This document shows, in pieces, positions 1-8,990 of a DNA stretch of 64,000 bases. Numbering within the stretch: position 1 is the first letter of the stretch; each line of letters opens with the position of its first letter. Both the position numbers and the translations under genes were made by a program. The DNA comes from Pseudomonadota bacterium (GTDB lineage: Bacteria > Pseudomonadota > Alphaproteobacteria > Acetobacterales > Acetobacteraceae), in contig JAKBAD010000002.1 of NCBI GenBank assembly GCA_021809435.1, positions 186,001 to 250,000 on the forward strand, written 5' to 3'. The notes under the pieces were generated by a model that was not told the DNA's origin, did not search any database, and saw only the letters and a list, made by a program, of their open reading frames with translations.

Positions 1-1213
1 AGCGTTCCATCTGCTGGGGGTTCTTGCGGAAGAACTCGACCACCTGCATGGCCTGCGGACCGTAGCGCAGAGCCTCGTTGATCATGGCGCGCTGGAGTTC
101 CTGGTCGTTGACCGCGACATTGGCGGCGCGGCCAATTTCGGCGACCAGCAGGCCCAGGCGCACGCGGCGGTCGGCGATGGCCTTGTATTCGCCCTTCAGC
201 GTCGCCTCGTCCTTCTCGGCATCCTCGGGGTCGGTGTTGCCGGCGGCCTTCTCGGCCTCGACCTGCTGCCAGATGGCCTCGAACTCGGCATCGACCAGCG
301 ACACGGGGGCGACGAAATCGGCGCGTTCGGCCAGCACGTCGAGCAGGGCGCGCTTGAGCTTCAGGCGGGTCTGCTGCTCATATTGGCGGCCGATATTCTC
401 GGCGATCTTGCCACGCAGATCCTCGAGCGACTCGGCGCCGGCCTGCTTGGCCAGCTCATCGTCGATCGCGGGGGTTTCAGCCACGGCGAGAGATTTGATG
501 GTGATCTCGAACTCGGCCTCTTTGCCGGCCAGGTCCTTGGCGCCGTAATCCTCGGGGAAGGTCACCTTGATGGTGCGGGTCTCGCCCGCCTCGGCGCCTT
601 CGAGCTGCTCGGTGAAGCCGGGGATGAAGCCGGGGCCGGCGACGACGAGGTTGACATCCTGGGCGGTGCCGCCCTCGAAGGCCACGCCGTCGATACGGCC
701 GATGAAATCGACGGTCAGGCGCTCACCGGCGGCGGCGGGGCGCTTGTCCTCGACGGCGGTGAAATTCTGGCGCGACTGGGCGATGTTCTTGAGGCTGTCC
801 TCGATGGCGCTCTCGGGAACCTGGGCGACCGGCTTGTCGAGCGTGACATCCGAGAGGTCGGGGACGGCCACTTCGGGAAGAACTTCCATCTCGAGCGTAT
901 ATTCCAGCTCGGCGCCGGTGCCGGACTTGGTGAGCTCGAATTTGGGCTGCACGGCCGGACGCAGGTTGCGCTCGCTCATCAGCTGGCTGGAGGTTTCGTT
1001 GATCACCGCCTCGGCGATTTCAGCGCTCACGGCCTCGCCATAACGCTTACGGACCATGGAGAGCGGCACCTTGCCGGGGCGGAAGCCCGGAATCTGCACC
1101 GTCTTGGCGATCTCGGCCAAACGCTTCTCACGCTTGGCGGCAAGCTCGGGTTCGGGAACCACGACCGTAAAGCCGCGCTTCAAGCCTTCGTTCAGCGTCT
1201 CGGTAACCTGCAT
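1..1213 (-). CDS. tig: Trigger factor (3' end cut by window edge)
   Basis: Ribosome-associated chaperone and peptidyl-prolyl isomerase that binds nascent chains at the exit tunnel. About 404 residues are visible from the ATG at 1213; the C-terminus runs off the left edge, so no stop is seen. The N-terminal ribosome-docking loop GFRPGKVP lies at residues 43-50. A FKBP-type domain follows around residues 150-240 (it begins near GERLTVDFIGRIDG), then the helical C-terminal arms. A purine-rich GAGGG precedes the start at a slightly long distance. tRNA-Leu lies 37 bp upstream on the same strand with no visible terminator between, so the two may be co-transcribed. In related genomes clpP and clpX follow tig, but that lies outside this window. 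Identity is secure. Confidence 0.95.
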   Translation of the reverse strand, partial: MQVTETLNEGLKRGFTVVVPEPELAAKREKRLAEIAKTVQIPGFRPGKVPLSMVRKRYGEAVSAEIAEAVINETSSQLMSERNLRPAVQPKFELTKSGTGAELEYTLEMEVLPEVAVPDLSDVTLDKPVAQVPESAIEDSLKNIAQSRQNFTAVEDKRPAAAGERLTVDFIGRIDGVAFEGGTAQDVNLVVAGPGFIPGFTEQLEGAEAGETRTIKVTFPEDYGAKDLAGKEAEFEITIKSLAVAETPAIDDELAKQAGAESLEDLRGKIAENIGRQYEQQTRLKLKRALLDVLAERADFVAPVSLVDAEFEAIWQQVEAEKAAGNTDPEDAEKDEATLKGEYKAIADRRVRLGLLVAEIGRAANVAVNDQELQRAMINEALRYGPQAMQVVEFFRKNPQQMER

Positions 1214-1250
1214 CACCCAAAAAACCCTCTATTTATAAATTCAAACCAAC

Positions 1251-1335
1251 TGGTGCGGGCGGAGGGACTTGAACCCCCATGACTTTCGCCACCAGAACCT
1301 AAATCTGGCGTGTCTACCAGTTTCACCACGCCCGC
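1251..1335 (-). tRNA. tRNA-Leu (anticodon UAG)
   Basis: On the minus strand the sequence begins GCGGGCGTGGTGAAACTGG and ends GGGCGGGTTC-type arm followed by GCCCGCACCA, so the 3' CCA is encoded. The 7-bp acceptor stem pairs GCGGGCG with CGCCCGC. The anticodon arm reads CCAGA-TTTAGGT-TCTGG, giving anticodon TAG. A long variable arm (TGGCGAAAGTCA) follows, as expected for class II tRNA-Leu. The T arm contains GGTTCAAGTCC. Length is 85 nt including CCA. Confidence 0.95.
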
Positions 1336-1365
1336 AGACTGGCCGCCATGCACTTCAAGCCGGGC

Positions 1366-1394
1366 CGTCTAGCGCGAGTTTCAAGAGTTCACAA
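1366..1394 (-). promoter_or_regulatory. Possible promoter of tRNA-Leu/tig
   Basis: On the minus strand TTGTGA (1394-1389) is followed after 17 bp by TAGACG (1371-1366). This would start transcription about 24 nt before the tRNA 5' end. The -10 match is mediocre, so it is only a candidate. Confidence 0.3.
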
Positions 1395-1439
1395 GCGCGG
1401 CACTCGCAAAACCACGAAAAACCGACTAATCGGGGCGCG

Positions 1440-4118
1440 ATGAGTGACGATTTTGAGCTGCAAGCCCCGCGCGCGCCCCGCCGCGCCCCCCGCAAGACGC
1501 GCCAGCCCCGGGGCAGGTTGCTGTGGACCGGCCTGGCGCTGGTGGTGGTGGGCGCGCCCATCGCGGTGGTGAGCTATGCGCTCACCCGGCTCGACCCGGC
1601 GCGGTTTGGTCCGGCGCTCGCCCAGGCGGTGGAACAGGCCACCGGCCGGCAGCTACACTTTAGCGGGAAGCTGCGCTGGTCGCTGCTCTCGCTCACGCCC
1701 ACGCTCGAGGCCGACGGCGTGAGCCTGAGCAACCCGCCGGGCTTTGCCGACCCGGACCTGCTGAGCCTCGACCAAGTGAGCGCCAAAATCGCGCTGCTGC
1801 CGCTGCTGGGCCGGCGGGTGGATATTCTCGATCTCGTGCTCACCAACCCGCATTTGGTGCTCGAGCGTAACCGCGCGGGGGCGGGCGACTGGAATCTGAC
1901 CCCGCCCGGCGGCGCGCAGGCCACGGACGCCAGCGCGCTCAGCGCCTATGCGGTGGCGCTGGAGGCGGTGAACGTGCAGGGCGGTGATGTCCACCTCAAG
2001 ACCGGCAATGGCCGCGATCTGGTGCTGGCACTGACCAGCCTGACCGGCCAGGCCGACAGCCTGACCGCGCCGCTCAACCTCACCGGCGCCGCCAGGCTGG
2101 GCGATTTGCCTTTTACCGTCTCGGGCCAGGTGGGGCCGGTGGCACGGCTCTCGGGCATTGGCGCCGGGCCGTGGCCGGTGAATTTGAACTTCGCCCTCGG
2201 CACCGCCAGCGCCACGCTCACCGGCCATATGGACCAGCCGCGCGAGGCGGCGGGGTATGATCTGCGGCTGACCGCCACGGTGCCGGCGCTGGAGGCCTTG
2301 GCGCCCGGCCTGCCGGCGCTGCACGACATCACCCTCGACACCGTGCTGCGCGACCAGGGCAGCCCGATGCCGGCCATTGACGGGCTGGCACTCAGCGTTG
2401 GGGCATCCGACCTCTCGGCGCTGCGGCCGGGACTGACGCTCTCAAACGCCAGCGTCACGCTGGCCGGGCTGGAGGCGCCGCTCAATATCGCACTCGCGGG
2501 CAGCATGGCGGGGGCGCCGCTTTCGGTGCAGGCGACTCTGGGCGCGCCGGGCGCGCTGCTGCCCCAGGGCTGGATGCCCGCTGACGATGCCCTGGCGGCC
2601 GGGAATTTTCCGGTTAATCTGGTGGCCCAGGCGGGCGGGGCGAAGGTGAGTGTGGCCGGCGCCATCGCCACGCCCTCGACACTTGCCGGCGCGGCGCTGG
2701 CGGTGAACGCGGCGGTGCCCGATCTCTCGGCGCTCTCCGGGCTGGCGGGCATGGCGCTGCCGGCCTGGAAAAACATTGTGCTGCAAACAACGGTGACCGA
2801 CCCCGGCGGCAATGGGCTTTACCAGGGCATTGGCATTGACAACCTGACCGGCACGATGGACGGCGCCGGTTTTGGCGGCGACGCCACCCTGCCCTACGGC
2901 CAGAGCGCGCCAAAACAGGTGGCGCTGAATTTTGTCAGCCTGGACCTGGATAAGCTGCTGGCGGCATGGCCCAGCACCCCACCCGCGTCGGCCTCCCCAG
3001 CGGCGCCCGCGCCGACCTCCCCAGCGGCGCCCGCGCCGACCAGCACGGCCATGCCGGCGGCGGCCACGGTGATTCCCGATACCCCCCTTGAGTTTGGCTG
3101 GGCGAAGGGGCTGAATTTGCAGCTTCAGCTTTCGGCCGATCAGATGAGCCTGGGCCACCAGGCCTTCACCGCCCTGCAGGCGCAGGTGAACGCGGCGGGC
3201 GGTATTGTGGCGCTCAGCCCCTTTACCGGCCAACTGCCTGGCGGCGCGGTGAGTGCCGCCGCCAGCCTGGATTTGCGCGCCGATCCGGCCAAGCTGGCAC
3301 TGGTGGTGAACGCCCCGGCGCTGGCGCTGGCGCCGCTGCTCACCAGCCTGCATCTGGATGCCAATAACGCCCAAGGCATTGTGGCCATGCAGGTGAAAGC
3401 CAGCAGCCAGGGCGACACGCCCCACCAGCTGGCGGGCGCGCTGGCCGCCCAGGTGGGCGTGGCCAGCGTGAACGCGACGGTGGATGGCGGGCTGATCAGG
3501 CAGATTTTTGGCGCCGTGCTGGACAAGGCCGGGCTTGGCTACCAGACGCAGCTGACCGCCCCCGGCCCCGTGCCCGTGCGCTGCGCGGCGCTGCGGCTCG
3601 ATGCCGCCAATGGCGTGGCCACGCTCTCGGGCTTTGATTTCGATGCCGCGCCGGTGACCATTCTGGCCGCGGGCGGGGCCAATCTTGGCACCGAGGCGCT
3701 GAATTTCGCCATCTCCCCCACACCGCGCGCCGTGAGCGCCGAAGGGGCCCAGAGCGGCCCGGCGGTGGTGACGCTGACCGGCAGCTTCGCGGCACCGGTT
3801 CTGGCCCAGCAGGCGCCGCCCAGCCAGGAGAGCGGTATCAGCGAAACGCCCCTGCCCTCACCGCTGGCGCAAACCGGCGCGCAGGCCGCGCCCCTGCCCC
3901 AGGCCGTGCTGCCCACGGGCTCTGGCGATGACTGCCCGGCCGCGCTGGCAATGGCGCGCATGGGCGCCTCGGGCCCCGCGCCCGAGCCGGTGAGCGCCAT
4001 TTTGCCCGCCACCGTCCCGGCGGGCCAGGCCGGCACGGCGCCAGCCACCAGCGGCGGAGCTGGCGGCACGCCCAACAGCGCGGGGCCCGCCAATCTCAAT
4101 TCACTGCTGGGGCAATGA
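1440..4118 (+). CDS. AsmA family protein
   Basis: An 892-residue AsmA-like protein, a family of inner-membrane-anchored periplasmic proteins tied to outer-membrane and lipid homeostasis. After a basic, proline-rich cytoplasmic tail comes one membrane helix (about residues 26-48). The family N-terminal block follows, with LHFSGKLRWSLLSLTPTLEA and a strand-rich region typical of the beta-groove fold. A low-complexity Pro/Ala/Ser linker near residue 520 contains a duplicated 8-residue unit. The AsmA C-terminal domain lies at about residues 550-800, and the tail is again Ala/Pro-rich. The ATG at 1440 is chosen because the membrane anchor directly follows it; the longer reading frame upstream runs through the tRNA gene. 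The ATP12 gene starts 1 bp after the stop, suggesting translational coupling. The exact role is unknown. Confidence 0.85.
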   Translation: MSDDFELQAPRAPRRAPRKTRQPRGRLLWTGLALVVVGAPIAVVSYALTRLDPARFGPALAQAVEQATGRQLHFSGKLRWSLLSLTPTLEADGVSLSNPPGFADPDLLSLDQVSAKIALLPLLGRRVDILDLVLTNPHLVLERNRAGAGDWNLTPPGGAQATDASALSAYAVALEAVNVQGGDVHLKTGNGRDLVLALTSLTGQADSLTAPLNLTGAARLGDLPFTVSGQVGPVARLSGIGAGPWPVNLNFALGTASATLTGHMDQPREAAGYDLRLTATVPALEALAPGLPALHDITLDTVLRDQGSPMPAIDGLALSVGASDLSALRPGLTLSNASVTLAGLEAPLNIALAGSMAGAPLSVQATLGAPGALLPQGWMPADDALAAGNFPVNLVAQAGGAKVSVAGAIATPSTLAGAALAVNAAVPDLSALSGLAGMALPAWKNIVLQTTVTDPGGNGLYQGIGIDNLTGTMDGAGFGGDATLPYGQSAPKQVALNFVSLDLDKLLAAWPSTPPASASPAAPAPTSPAAPAPTSTAMPAAATVIPDTPLEFGWAKGLNLQLQLSADQMSLGHQAFTALQAQVNAAGGIVALSPFTGQLPGGAVSAAASLDLRADPAKLALVVNAPALALAPLLTSLHLDANNAQGIVAMQVKASSQGDTPHQLAGALAAQVGVASVNATVDGGLIRQIFGAVLDKAGLGYQTQLTAPGPVPVRCAALRLDAANGVATLSGFDFDAAPVTILAAGGANLGTEALNFAISPTPRAVSAEGAQSGPAVVTLTGSFAAPVLAQQAPPSQESGISETPLPSPLAQTGAQAAPLPQAVLPTGSGDDCPAALAMARMGASGPAPEPVSAILPATVPAGQAGTAPATSGGAGGTPNSAGPANLNSLLGQ
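2992..3039 (+). repeat. Tandem 24-bp duplication inside the AsmA gene
   Basis: Two perfect head-to-tail copies of a 24-bp GC-rich unit (2992-3015 and 3016-3039) encode a repeated Pro/Ala/Ser/Thr-rich octapeptide in the interdomain linker. Being a multiple of three, it keeps the frame. It is probably a replication-slippage expansion. Confidence 0.85.
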
Positions 4119-4119
4119 T

Positions 4120-4815
4120 ATGAAGCGCTTTTGGGCGGAGGCCCGGGTGGTGGGCCAGGAGGGGCGGTTTGGCGTAACGTTGGACGGGCGGGCGGTGAAG
4201 CTGCCCTCGGGCGCCCCGCTGGCAGTAAAGAGCGCGGCGCTGGCCACGGGCATTGCTGCCGAGTGGGGCGCGCTGGGCCAGGTTTTTACCCCCAACGACC
4301 TGCCGCTGACCCAGCTGACCAGCACCGCGCTGGAGCGGGTGGGGGCGCACCGGGAGACCATCATCGGCCAGTTGGCGGCGTATGGCATGAATGATCTGCT
4401 GTGCTACCGCGCCGAGACGCCACCCGAGCTGGTGGCGCTGGAAGAGGAAAAATGGGGCGTGTGGCTGAAATGGCTGGCGCGCACCCATGGCATTGAGCTG
4501 GAGACCACCGCGGGGCTGACGCCGATTGACCAGCCGGCCTGGGCGCGGGAGCGGTTTGAGGCGATTTTGACCGCGTTCAGTGATGAGGTGATTGCCGGGC
4601 TCGGGGTGATTGTGCCCGCCACCGGCTCGCTGGTGCTGGCGCTCGCGCTCGAGGCCGGGCGGCTTGACCATGAGCGGGCCTGCGAACTGGCGATGCTCGA
4701 TGAGCTTTGGCAGGAGCGCCAATGGGGCCGGGATGAGGAGGCCGCCAAGCGGCGCGCCCAGCTCGGCGGCGATGTCGCGGCCGCCGCGCGGTTTATGGCG
4801 CTTAGCCGGGGTTAG
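4120..4815 (+). CDS. ATP12 family F1-ATPase assembly chaperone
   Basis: A 231-residue protein of the ATP12 family. In mitochondria ATP12 binds the free alpha subunit during F1 assembly; bacterial homologues are characteristic of alphaproteobacteria. The N-terminus MKRFWAEARVV, the GVTLDGRAVKLPSGAPL strand block (about residues 18-34) and AAEWGALGQVFTPNDLPLTQL match the family. The central LAAYGMNDLLCYRAETPPEL segment and the helical C-terminus complete it. Length is normal for the family. The start lies 1 bp after the AsmA stop, so it is probably co-translated. The partner F1 genes are not in this window. Confidence 0.9.
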   Translation: MKRFWAEARVVGQEGRFGVTLDGRAVKLPSGAPLAVKSAALATGIAAEWGALGQVFTPNDLPLTQLTSTALERVGAHRETIIGQLAAYGMNDLLCYRAETPPELVALEEEKWGVWLKWLARTHGIELETTAGLTPIDQPAWARERFEAILTAFSDEVIAGLGVIVPATGSLVLALALEAGRLDHERACELAMLDELWQERQWGRDEEAAKRRAQLGGDVAAAARFMALSRG

Positions 4816-4864
4816 AGCCCTATGCGTTTAAATAGACGAATGAAATTGCTGGATAAAATAGCAA

Positions 4865-6121
4865 CTAAAGCATAAATACCCCAATCACGGCGAGAACAGG
4901 CAACAGCACCGCGCACATGGCCAGCGCATAACCGATGAAGCCCGGCATGCGCACGCCGCGCCGGGCGGCGATTTCCCGGATCATCAGGTTGGGGGCGTTG
5001 CCGAGATAGGTGAGCGGGCCGAAAAACACCGAACCCGCCGCCAGGGCGGTGAGCAGATGCGCGGGCGGGGTAATGAGCTGGGCGGCATCGCCCCCGGCGG
5101 CCTGGAAGAAGATGAGATAGGTGGGCGCGGCATCGAGAATGGCGGAGGCGATGCCCGCGGCCCAGTACCAAGCCAGGGGGTCGGGGGCGGGCTTGAGGGC
5201 CGAGAGCAGCGCGAAGACCGGCGGCAGGGTGACGAACACGGCGAAGAACAGAATAACGATTTCGCGCATCGCTCCCCAGGCGAAGCGGTTTTGCACGCGG
5301 ATGGCGTAGGGTGTGAACAGCTCGGACACCAGGATGATGGCGCCTTCGGCCAGGGTGAAAATCAGGGTGTTGAGCGGCAGGTCGGCGCCCAGCAGCGACA
5401 GGGTCGGGCCGTGCCACAACCCCTCGAACGGCAGGGCGATGATGAGCACCACCAACAGGGCGATGTTGAGCCCGCCGCGGATACGCAAGGGCTGAGTGCG
5501 GGGGCGGGGCTCGGACCGGGCGAGGTGGCGGTCATAGACGTAGGTGAGGGCCAGAATCACGGCGCTGACCAGCACCAGGGGCGCGGCCAGGTGATTTAGC
5601 GGCCAGAGGAACGGCACGCCGCGCAAAAACCCGACCAGCAAGGGCGGGTCGCCCAGCGGAGAGAGCGCGCCGCCGGCATTGCCCGCCAGAATGATGAACG
5701 CCAGCACCAGATGGCGCGCTTCGCGCCGCGCGCCGTTGGCGGCCAGCAGCGGGTGGATGAGCAGCAACGAGGCGCCGATGGTGCCCATGATGGAAGCCAG
5801 CAGCGTGGCGATGAGCAGCAGCAGCGCGTTGCCGCCCGGCGTGCCCCACGGTCCGCCCTTGATGCCAATGCCGCCGCCGAGCGCGTAGAGCGTGAGCAAC
5901 AGGGTGATGAAGGGCAGGAAATCGGCCAGGCTGGCGCCCCAGAGCTGGCCGAGTGCCGTGCCCGGGCCCAGCAGCACGGACTGAACGGCCAAATTGAGCA
6001 CGACCCAGGCCAGGATGATCCAACCATTGAGCCGGTGCCAGAGGCGCGGTGCCAGGCCCGGCAGCAGCGCGAAGCTGAGCAATATGCCCGCAAAAGGCAG
6101 GCAGGGCAGCCAGAGGGTCAT
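4865..6121 (-). CDS. Sodium:proton antiporter, NhaD/citrate-transporter-like
   Basis: A 418-residue integral membrane protein with about ten or eleven predicted helices spread over its full length. The segments FIILAGNAGGALSPLGDPPLL (read as two overlapping blocks near residues 140-160) and FGPLTYLGNAPNLMIREIA near residue 385 are the paired re-entrant-loop signatures of the NhaD/ArsB/CitM superfamily, where Asn-Pro or Asp-Pro residues line the ion path. The predicted role is Na+/H+ exchange at the inner membrane, although anion transport is possible in this superfamily. The start overlaps the stop of the creatininase-like gene by 4 bp (ATGA), so the two form a coupled pair. Confidence 0.8.
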   Translation of the reverse strand: MTLWLPCLPFAGILLSFALLPGLAPRLWHRLNGWIILAWVVLNLAVQSVLLGPGTALGQLWGASLADFLPFITLLLTLYALGGGIGIKGGPWGTPGGNALLLLIATLLASIMGTIGASLLLIHPLLAANGARREARHLVLAFIILAGNAGGALSPLGDPPLLVGFLRGVPFLWPLNHLAAPLVLVSAVILALTYVYDRHLARSEPRPRTQPLRIRGGLNIALLVVLIIALPFEGLWHGPTLSLLGADLPLNTLIFTLAEGAIILVSELFTPYAIRVQNRFAWGAMREIVILFFAVFVTLPPVFALLSALKPAPDPLAWYWAAGIASAILDAAPTYLIFFQAAGGDAAQLITPPAHLLTALAAGSVFFGPLTYLGNAPNLMIREIAARRGVRMPGFIGYALAMCAVLLPVLAVIGVFML

Positions 6122-6927
6122 GGGGCCCGGGTGCCGTGGCGGTGAATATGGACGGCGAAGGCGGCGGCGGTTTCGACCAGGCGGTCGGCAACCTGCTGGC
6201 CAAGCGCGGCGCTGGCCTCGGGCCAGGCGGATTCGAGCGGTATTGTTGACAATTCAGTGAATTCCGCCGGCGCCTCGATGGTGAGGCCCTGGAAGGTGAG
6301 CGCGCCGAAATTGCTGACCTCCAACCCCAGCAGCGTGGCGGCCGGGGTGGGCGCATGGGCGGCGGACTGGGTGGTGGCGGGGCGCAGCGCCAGGGTGAGC
6401 GAGGCCAGTGGCTCGGCGCCGTGGGCAAAGCGCGCGGAGGCGATGCCGGGCTGGGCCGCCATGATCTCGCGTGCCACCTTCCAGAGATAAAACGAAGGCA
6501 AGGCCAGCCCGCGCGCGCGGCGGATGGCCAGCGTGACCTCATGGATGACCGGGACATTGCCGCCATGGGCGTTGAGGATGAGGATATTCTCAACCCCATG
6601 GGCGAGCAGGGACTCGAGCAACTCGGTGAGCAGGGATTTGAAGGTGGCCGGCGAGAGCGCCAGCCCGCCGGGGGACGAGCCGAAATAATCGGCCACGCCA
6701 AAGGGCAGGCCGGGCGCGGCGAGGGCCGGCACACCCTGGGCCTGGGCGGTGGTGGCGATGCGCGCGGCCAGCAGATCGGCGGTGAGATAATCACCCATGG
6801 GCAAATGAGGTCCGTGATTTTCCTGGCTGCCCAATGGCAGCAAAATGACCGGCCGGGCAGGTATGAGGGCCGCGAAGGCGGGCGCGGTGAGGTCGCCCAG
6901 GCGGGGCGGAAGCGTGATCGGGCTCAT
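6118..6927 (-). CDS. Creatininase family amidohydrolase
   Basis: A 269-residue member of the creatininase superfamily of metal-dependent amidohydrolases, which includes MftE-like peptidases and riboflavin-pathway FAPy deformylases. The motif LPLGSQENHGPHLPMGDY at about residues 28-45 carries the Glu and His metal ligands. LILNAHGGN near residue 115 and a later AHGAEPLAS block complete the active site. The ATG at 6927 is chosen because the family block begins directly after it; a longer frame upstream reaches toward the manC side. It overlaps the downstream antiporter by 4 bp. The true substrate cannot be told from sequence. Confidence 0.85.
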   Translation of the reverse strand: MSPITLPPRLGDLTAPAFAALIPARPVILLPLGSQENHGPHLPMGDYLTADLLAARIATTAQAQGVPALAAPGLPFGVADYFGSSPGGLALSPATFKSLLTELLESLLAHGVENILILNAHGGNVPVIHEVTLAIRRARGLALPSFYLWKVAREIMAAQPGIASARFAHGAEPLASLTLALRPATTQSAAHAPTPAATLLGLEVSNFGALTFQGLTIEAPAEFTELSTIPLESAWPEASAALGQQVADRLVETAAAFAVHIHRHGTRAP

Positions 6928-7011
6928 GGGTGCAGTTTGCCCCCCCGCTAGACATTCGCCAACCCCAGCGCCTATGGTTGCGGCCATACAAACTCAGGTG
7001 GAAGAGCTTTC

Positions 7012-8439
7012 ATGACCAGTGGCGCGCCGATCATTCCCGTCATTCTCTCGGGCGGATCGGGGACCAGGCTGTGGCCGGTCTCGCGCAAGAGCTACCCCAA
7101 ACAGTTTTGGGCCCTGGCCTCGGATAGGCCGATGCTGGCCGAAACCGCGCTGCGCGCCGCCGGGGCCGGCTTTGCCCCGCCAATTGTGGTGGCCAACCAG
7201 GCGCACCGCTTTGTGATTGCCGAACAGCTGCGCGCCGCCGGGGCGCTGGGGGCGCGGATTGTGCTCGAGCCGGTGGGGCGCAACTCGGCCCCCGCCATGG
7301 CCACCGCCGCCCTGCTGGCCGCCGGGACCGATGCCGATTCGGTGCTGTGGATCATGGCCGCGGACGCCGCCATTACCCGGCCCGGTGCCCTGCAAGAGGC
7401 GGTGGGGCACGCCGCCGCCGCCGCGCGGGCGGGCTATGTGGCGACCTTTGGCATGAACCCGACCGCACCCGAGACGGGCTATGGCTATATTGCCCAGGGC
7501 GCGCCGATGGAGGGGCTGGAGGGCGTGTTCCGGCTGGAGCGGTTTGTGGAAAAACCCGACCTTGCCCGCGCCCAGGCGATGCTGGCCGAGGGCGGGTATT
7601 TGTGGAACTCGGGCATGTTCATGGCCACCGCCCGGGTGCTGATGGAAGAGCTGGAGCGCCACGCGCCCGACGTGCTGACGGCCGCGCGCGCGGCGTTGGC
7701 GGCATCGGTGACGGATTTGGATTTCATTCGGCTGGGGACGGCTGAGTTTACGGCGTCTCCTGATATTTCGATCGATTACGCGGTGGCTGAGAAAACCACC
7801 CGCGCGGTGGTGGTGCCGGCGGATATTGGCTGGTCGGATGTTGGCTCATGGACCGCGCTGGCCGAGCTTACCCCGCCTGACGAGGCGGGCAACGCCGCGC
7901 AGGGGGATGCGCTGTTCGAGGGCGCGCGCAACTGCTTCGTGCGCTCGGAAGGGATGCTGACCGCGCTGCTGGGGGTTGAGAACCTGATTGTGGTGACGAC
8001 GCCGGATGCCGTTTTGGTGGCTGACAAGGCCGAGGCGCAGAATGTGAAAAAAATCGTCGAGCGGTTGAAGGCGGCGCAGCGGCCCGAGGCCGACCAGCAC
8101 CCGCGCATTTACCGGCCCTGGGGGTATTATGAGGGGCTGACGCTGGGCGAGCGGTTTCAGGTGAAGCGCATTGTGGTGTGGCCGGGGCAGAAATTATCGC
8201 TACAGAAACATTTTCATCGCGCCGAGCATTGGGTGGTGGTGAACGGCGTGGCGCTGGTGACGCGCGATGCCGAACAGAAGCTGCTGCAGGAAAATGAGAG
8301 CATTTATTTGCCGCTGGGAAGCGTGCACCGGCTGGAAAATCCGGGCAAGATTCCGCTCACCCTGATCGAGGTGCAGTCAGGCGCTTATTTGGGCGAGGAT
8401 GATATTGTGCGCTTTGAGGATACTTACGGGCGGAGCTGA
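7012..8439 (+). CDS. manC: Mannose-1-phosphate guanylyltransferase / mannose-6-phosphate isomerase
   Basis: A bifunctional type II enzyme of 475 residues that makes GDP-mannose for exopolysaccharide or LPS. The N-terminal nucleotidyltransferase domain (about 1-290) opens with ILSGGSGTRLWPVSRKSYPK and contains the EPVGRNSAPA and FVEKPD blocks. The C-terminal cupin isomerase domain (about 340-470) has RPWGYY, QKLSLQKHFHRAEHW (metal-binding His residues) and a final GEDDIVRFEDTYGR. A ribosome site GGAAGAG lies about 8 nt before the ATG. It diverges from the creatininase gene with an 84-bp gap. No sugar transferase genes adjoin it; the polysaccharide exporter genes near 21-22.6 kb may use its products, but that is inference. 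Confidence 0.93.
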   Translation: MTSGAPIIPVILSGGSGTRLWPVSRKSYPKQFWALASDRPMLAETALRAAGAGFAPPIVVANQAHRFVIAEQLRAAGALGARIVLEPVGRNSAPAMATAALLAAGTDADSVLWIMAADAAITRPGALQEAVGHAAAAARAGYVATFGMNPTAPETGYGYIAQGAPMEGLEGVFRLERFVEKPDLARAQAMLAEGGYLWNSGMFMATARVLMEELERHAPDVLTAARAALAASVTDLDFIRLGTAEFTASPDISIDYAVAEKTTRAVVVPADIGWSDVGSWTALAELTPPDEAGNAAQGDALFEGARNCFVRSEGMLTALLGVENLIVVTTPDAVLVADKAEAQNVKKIVERLKAAQRPEADQHPRIYRPWGYYEGLTLGERFQVKRIVVWPGQKLSLQKHFHRAEHWVVVNGVALVTRDAEQKLLQENESIYLPLGSVHRLENPGKIPLTLIEVQSGAYLGEDDIVRFEDTYGRS

Positions 8440-8531
8440 GCGCCATGCCTGCCGCCGAAACGGCGGGAGGGAGCTGACTGCGGCCTGAAGCGTTGCCGGG
8501 ATGGTCTTTTTGTAAAAAGGCCGTGCTCTTC

Positions 8532-8990
8532 TTACCGAAACACGAATTTCTTCGAGAGCACGTAGTTGAACACCAGCCCCGCGCCTGTGCCGGCGAGAAT
8601 GCCGAGCACGGGTTGGCGATAGGCCAGGGCGCTGAGCGTGATGAGGGTGAAGAAGGCGCCGCGGTTGGCGATGAAGCCAACCGCGTTGGCGAACAGGAAT
8701 TTGACCCATTGGACATGGGGCGGGCCATGGTCGATGTGGCGGAAGGTCCAGACGCGGTTGAGCGCCCAGTTGGCGGTGGCGGCGACGAAGAAGCCGCAGG
8801 CGCCGGCCACGTAAAGGCTGATATGCGCGCGCAGGGCGTAGACGGTGCCGGTATCCCAGCAGAAGCCCTGCACGCCGACGAAGCCGAAGCGCACGAAGCT
8901 CTCGGGCAGGCCGAGGCGGGCGATGAGCCTGACCAGCGCGTCGAGCGCGCGCACTGGCCAGGGGTCGTCGGGGTATAAATCAGCCGGCAA
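8532..8990 (-). CDS. GtrA-like membrane protein
   Basis: A 152-residue protein with four hydrophobic helices (beginning near residues 33, 60, 93 and 120) in the arrangement of the GtrA family. Members are thought to flip or translocate polyprenyl-linked sugars across the inner membrane. The conserved [28 protein letters not shown] and C-terminal [11 protein letters not shown] blocks are present. Its start overlaps the end of purA by 11 bp, so it is the last gene of the hisZ-purA-gtrA unit. The link to purine or histidine genes looks positional rather than functional. Confidence 0.85.
   Translation of the reverse strand: MPADLYPDDPWPVRALDALVRLIARLGLPESFVRFGFVGVQGFCWDTGTVYALRAHISLYVAGACGFFVAATANWALNRVWTFRHIDHGPPHVQWVKFLFANAVGFIANRGAFFTLITLSALAYRQPVLGILAGTGAGLVFNYVLSKKFVFR

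Noticed and set aside
2992-3039. CRISPR-like or regulatory repeat
   Set aside because: Only two adjacent in-frame copies without spacers inside a coding linker; a simple tandem duplication.
8503-8522. Self-complementary ggtcttttt/aaaaaggcc between manC and gtrA
   Set aside because: The T run is inside the stem rather than after it, so it does not form a standard terminator; too weak to list as a feature.
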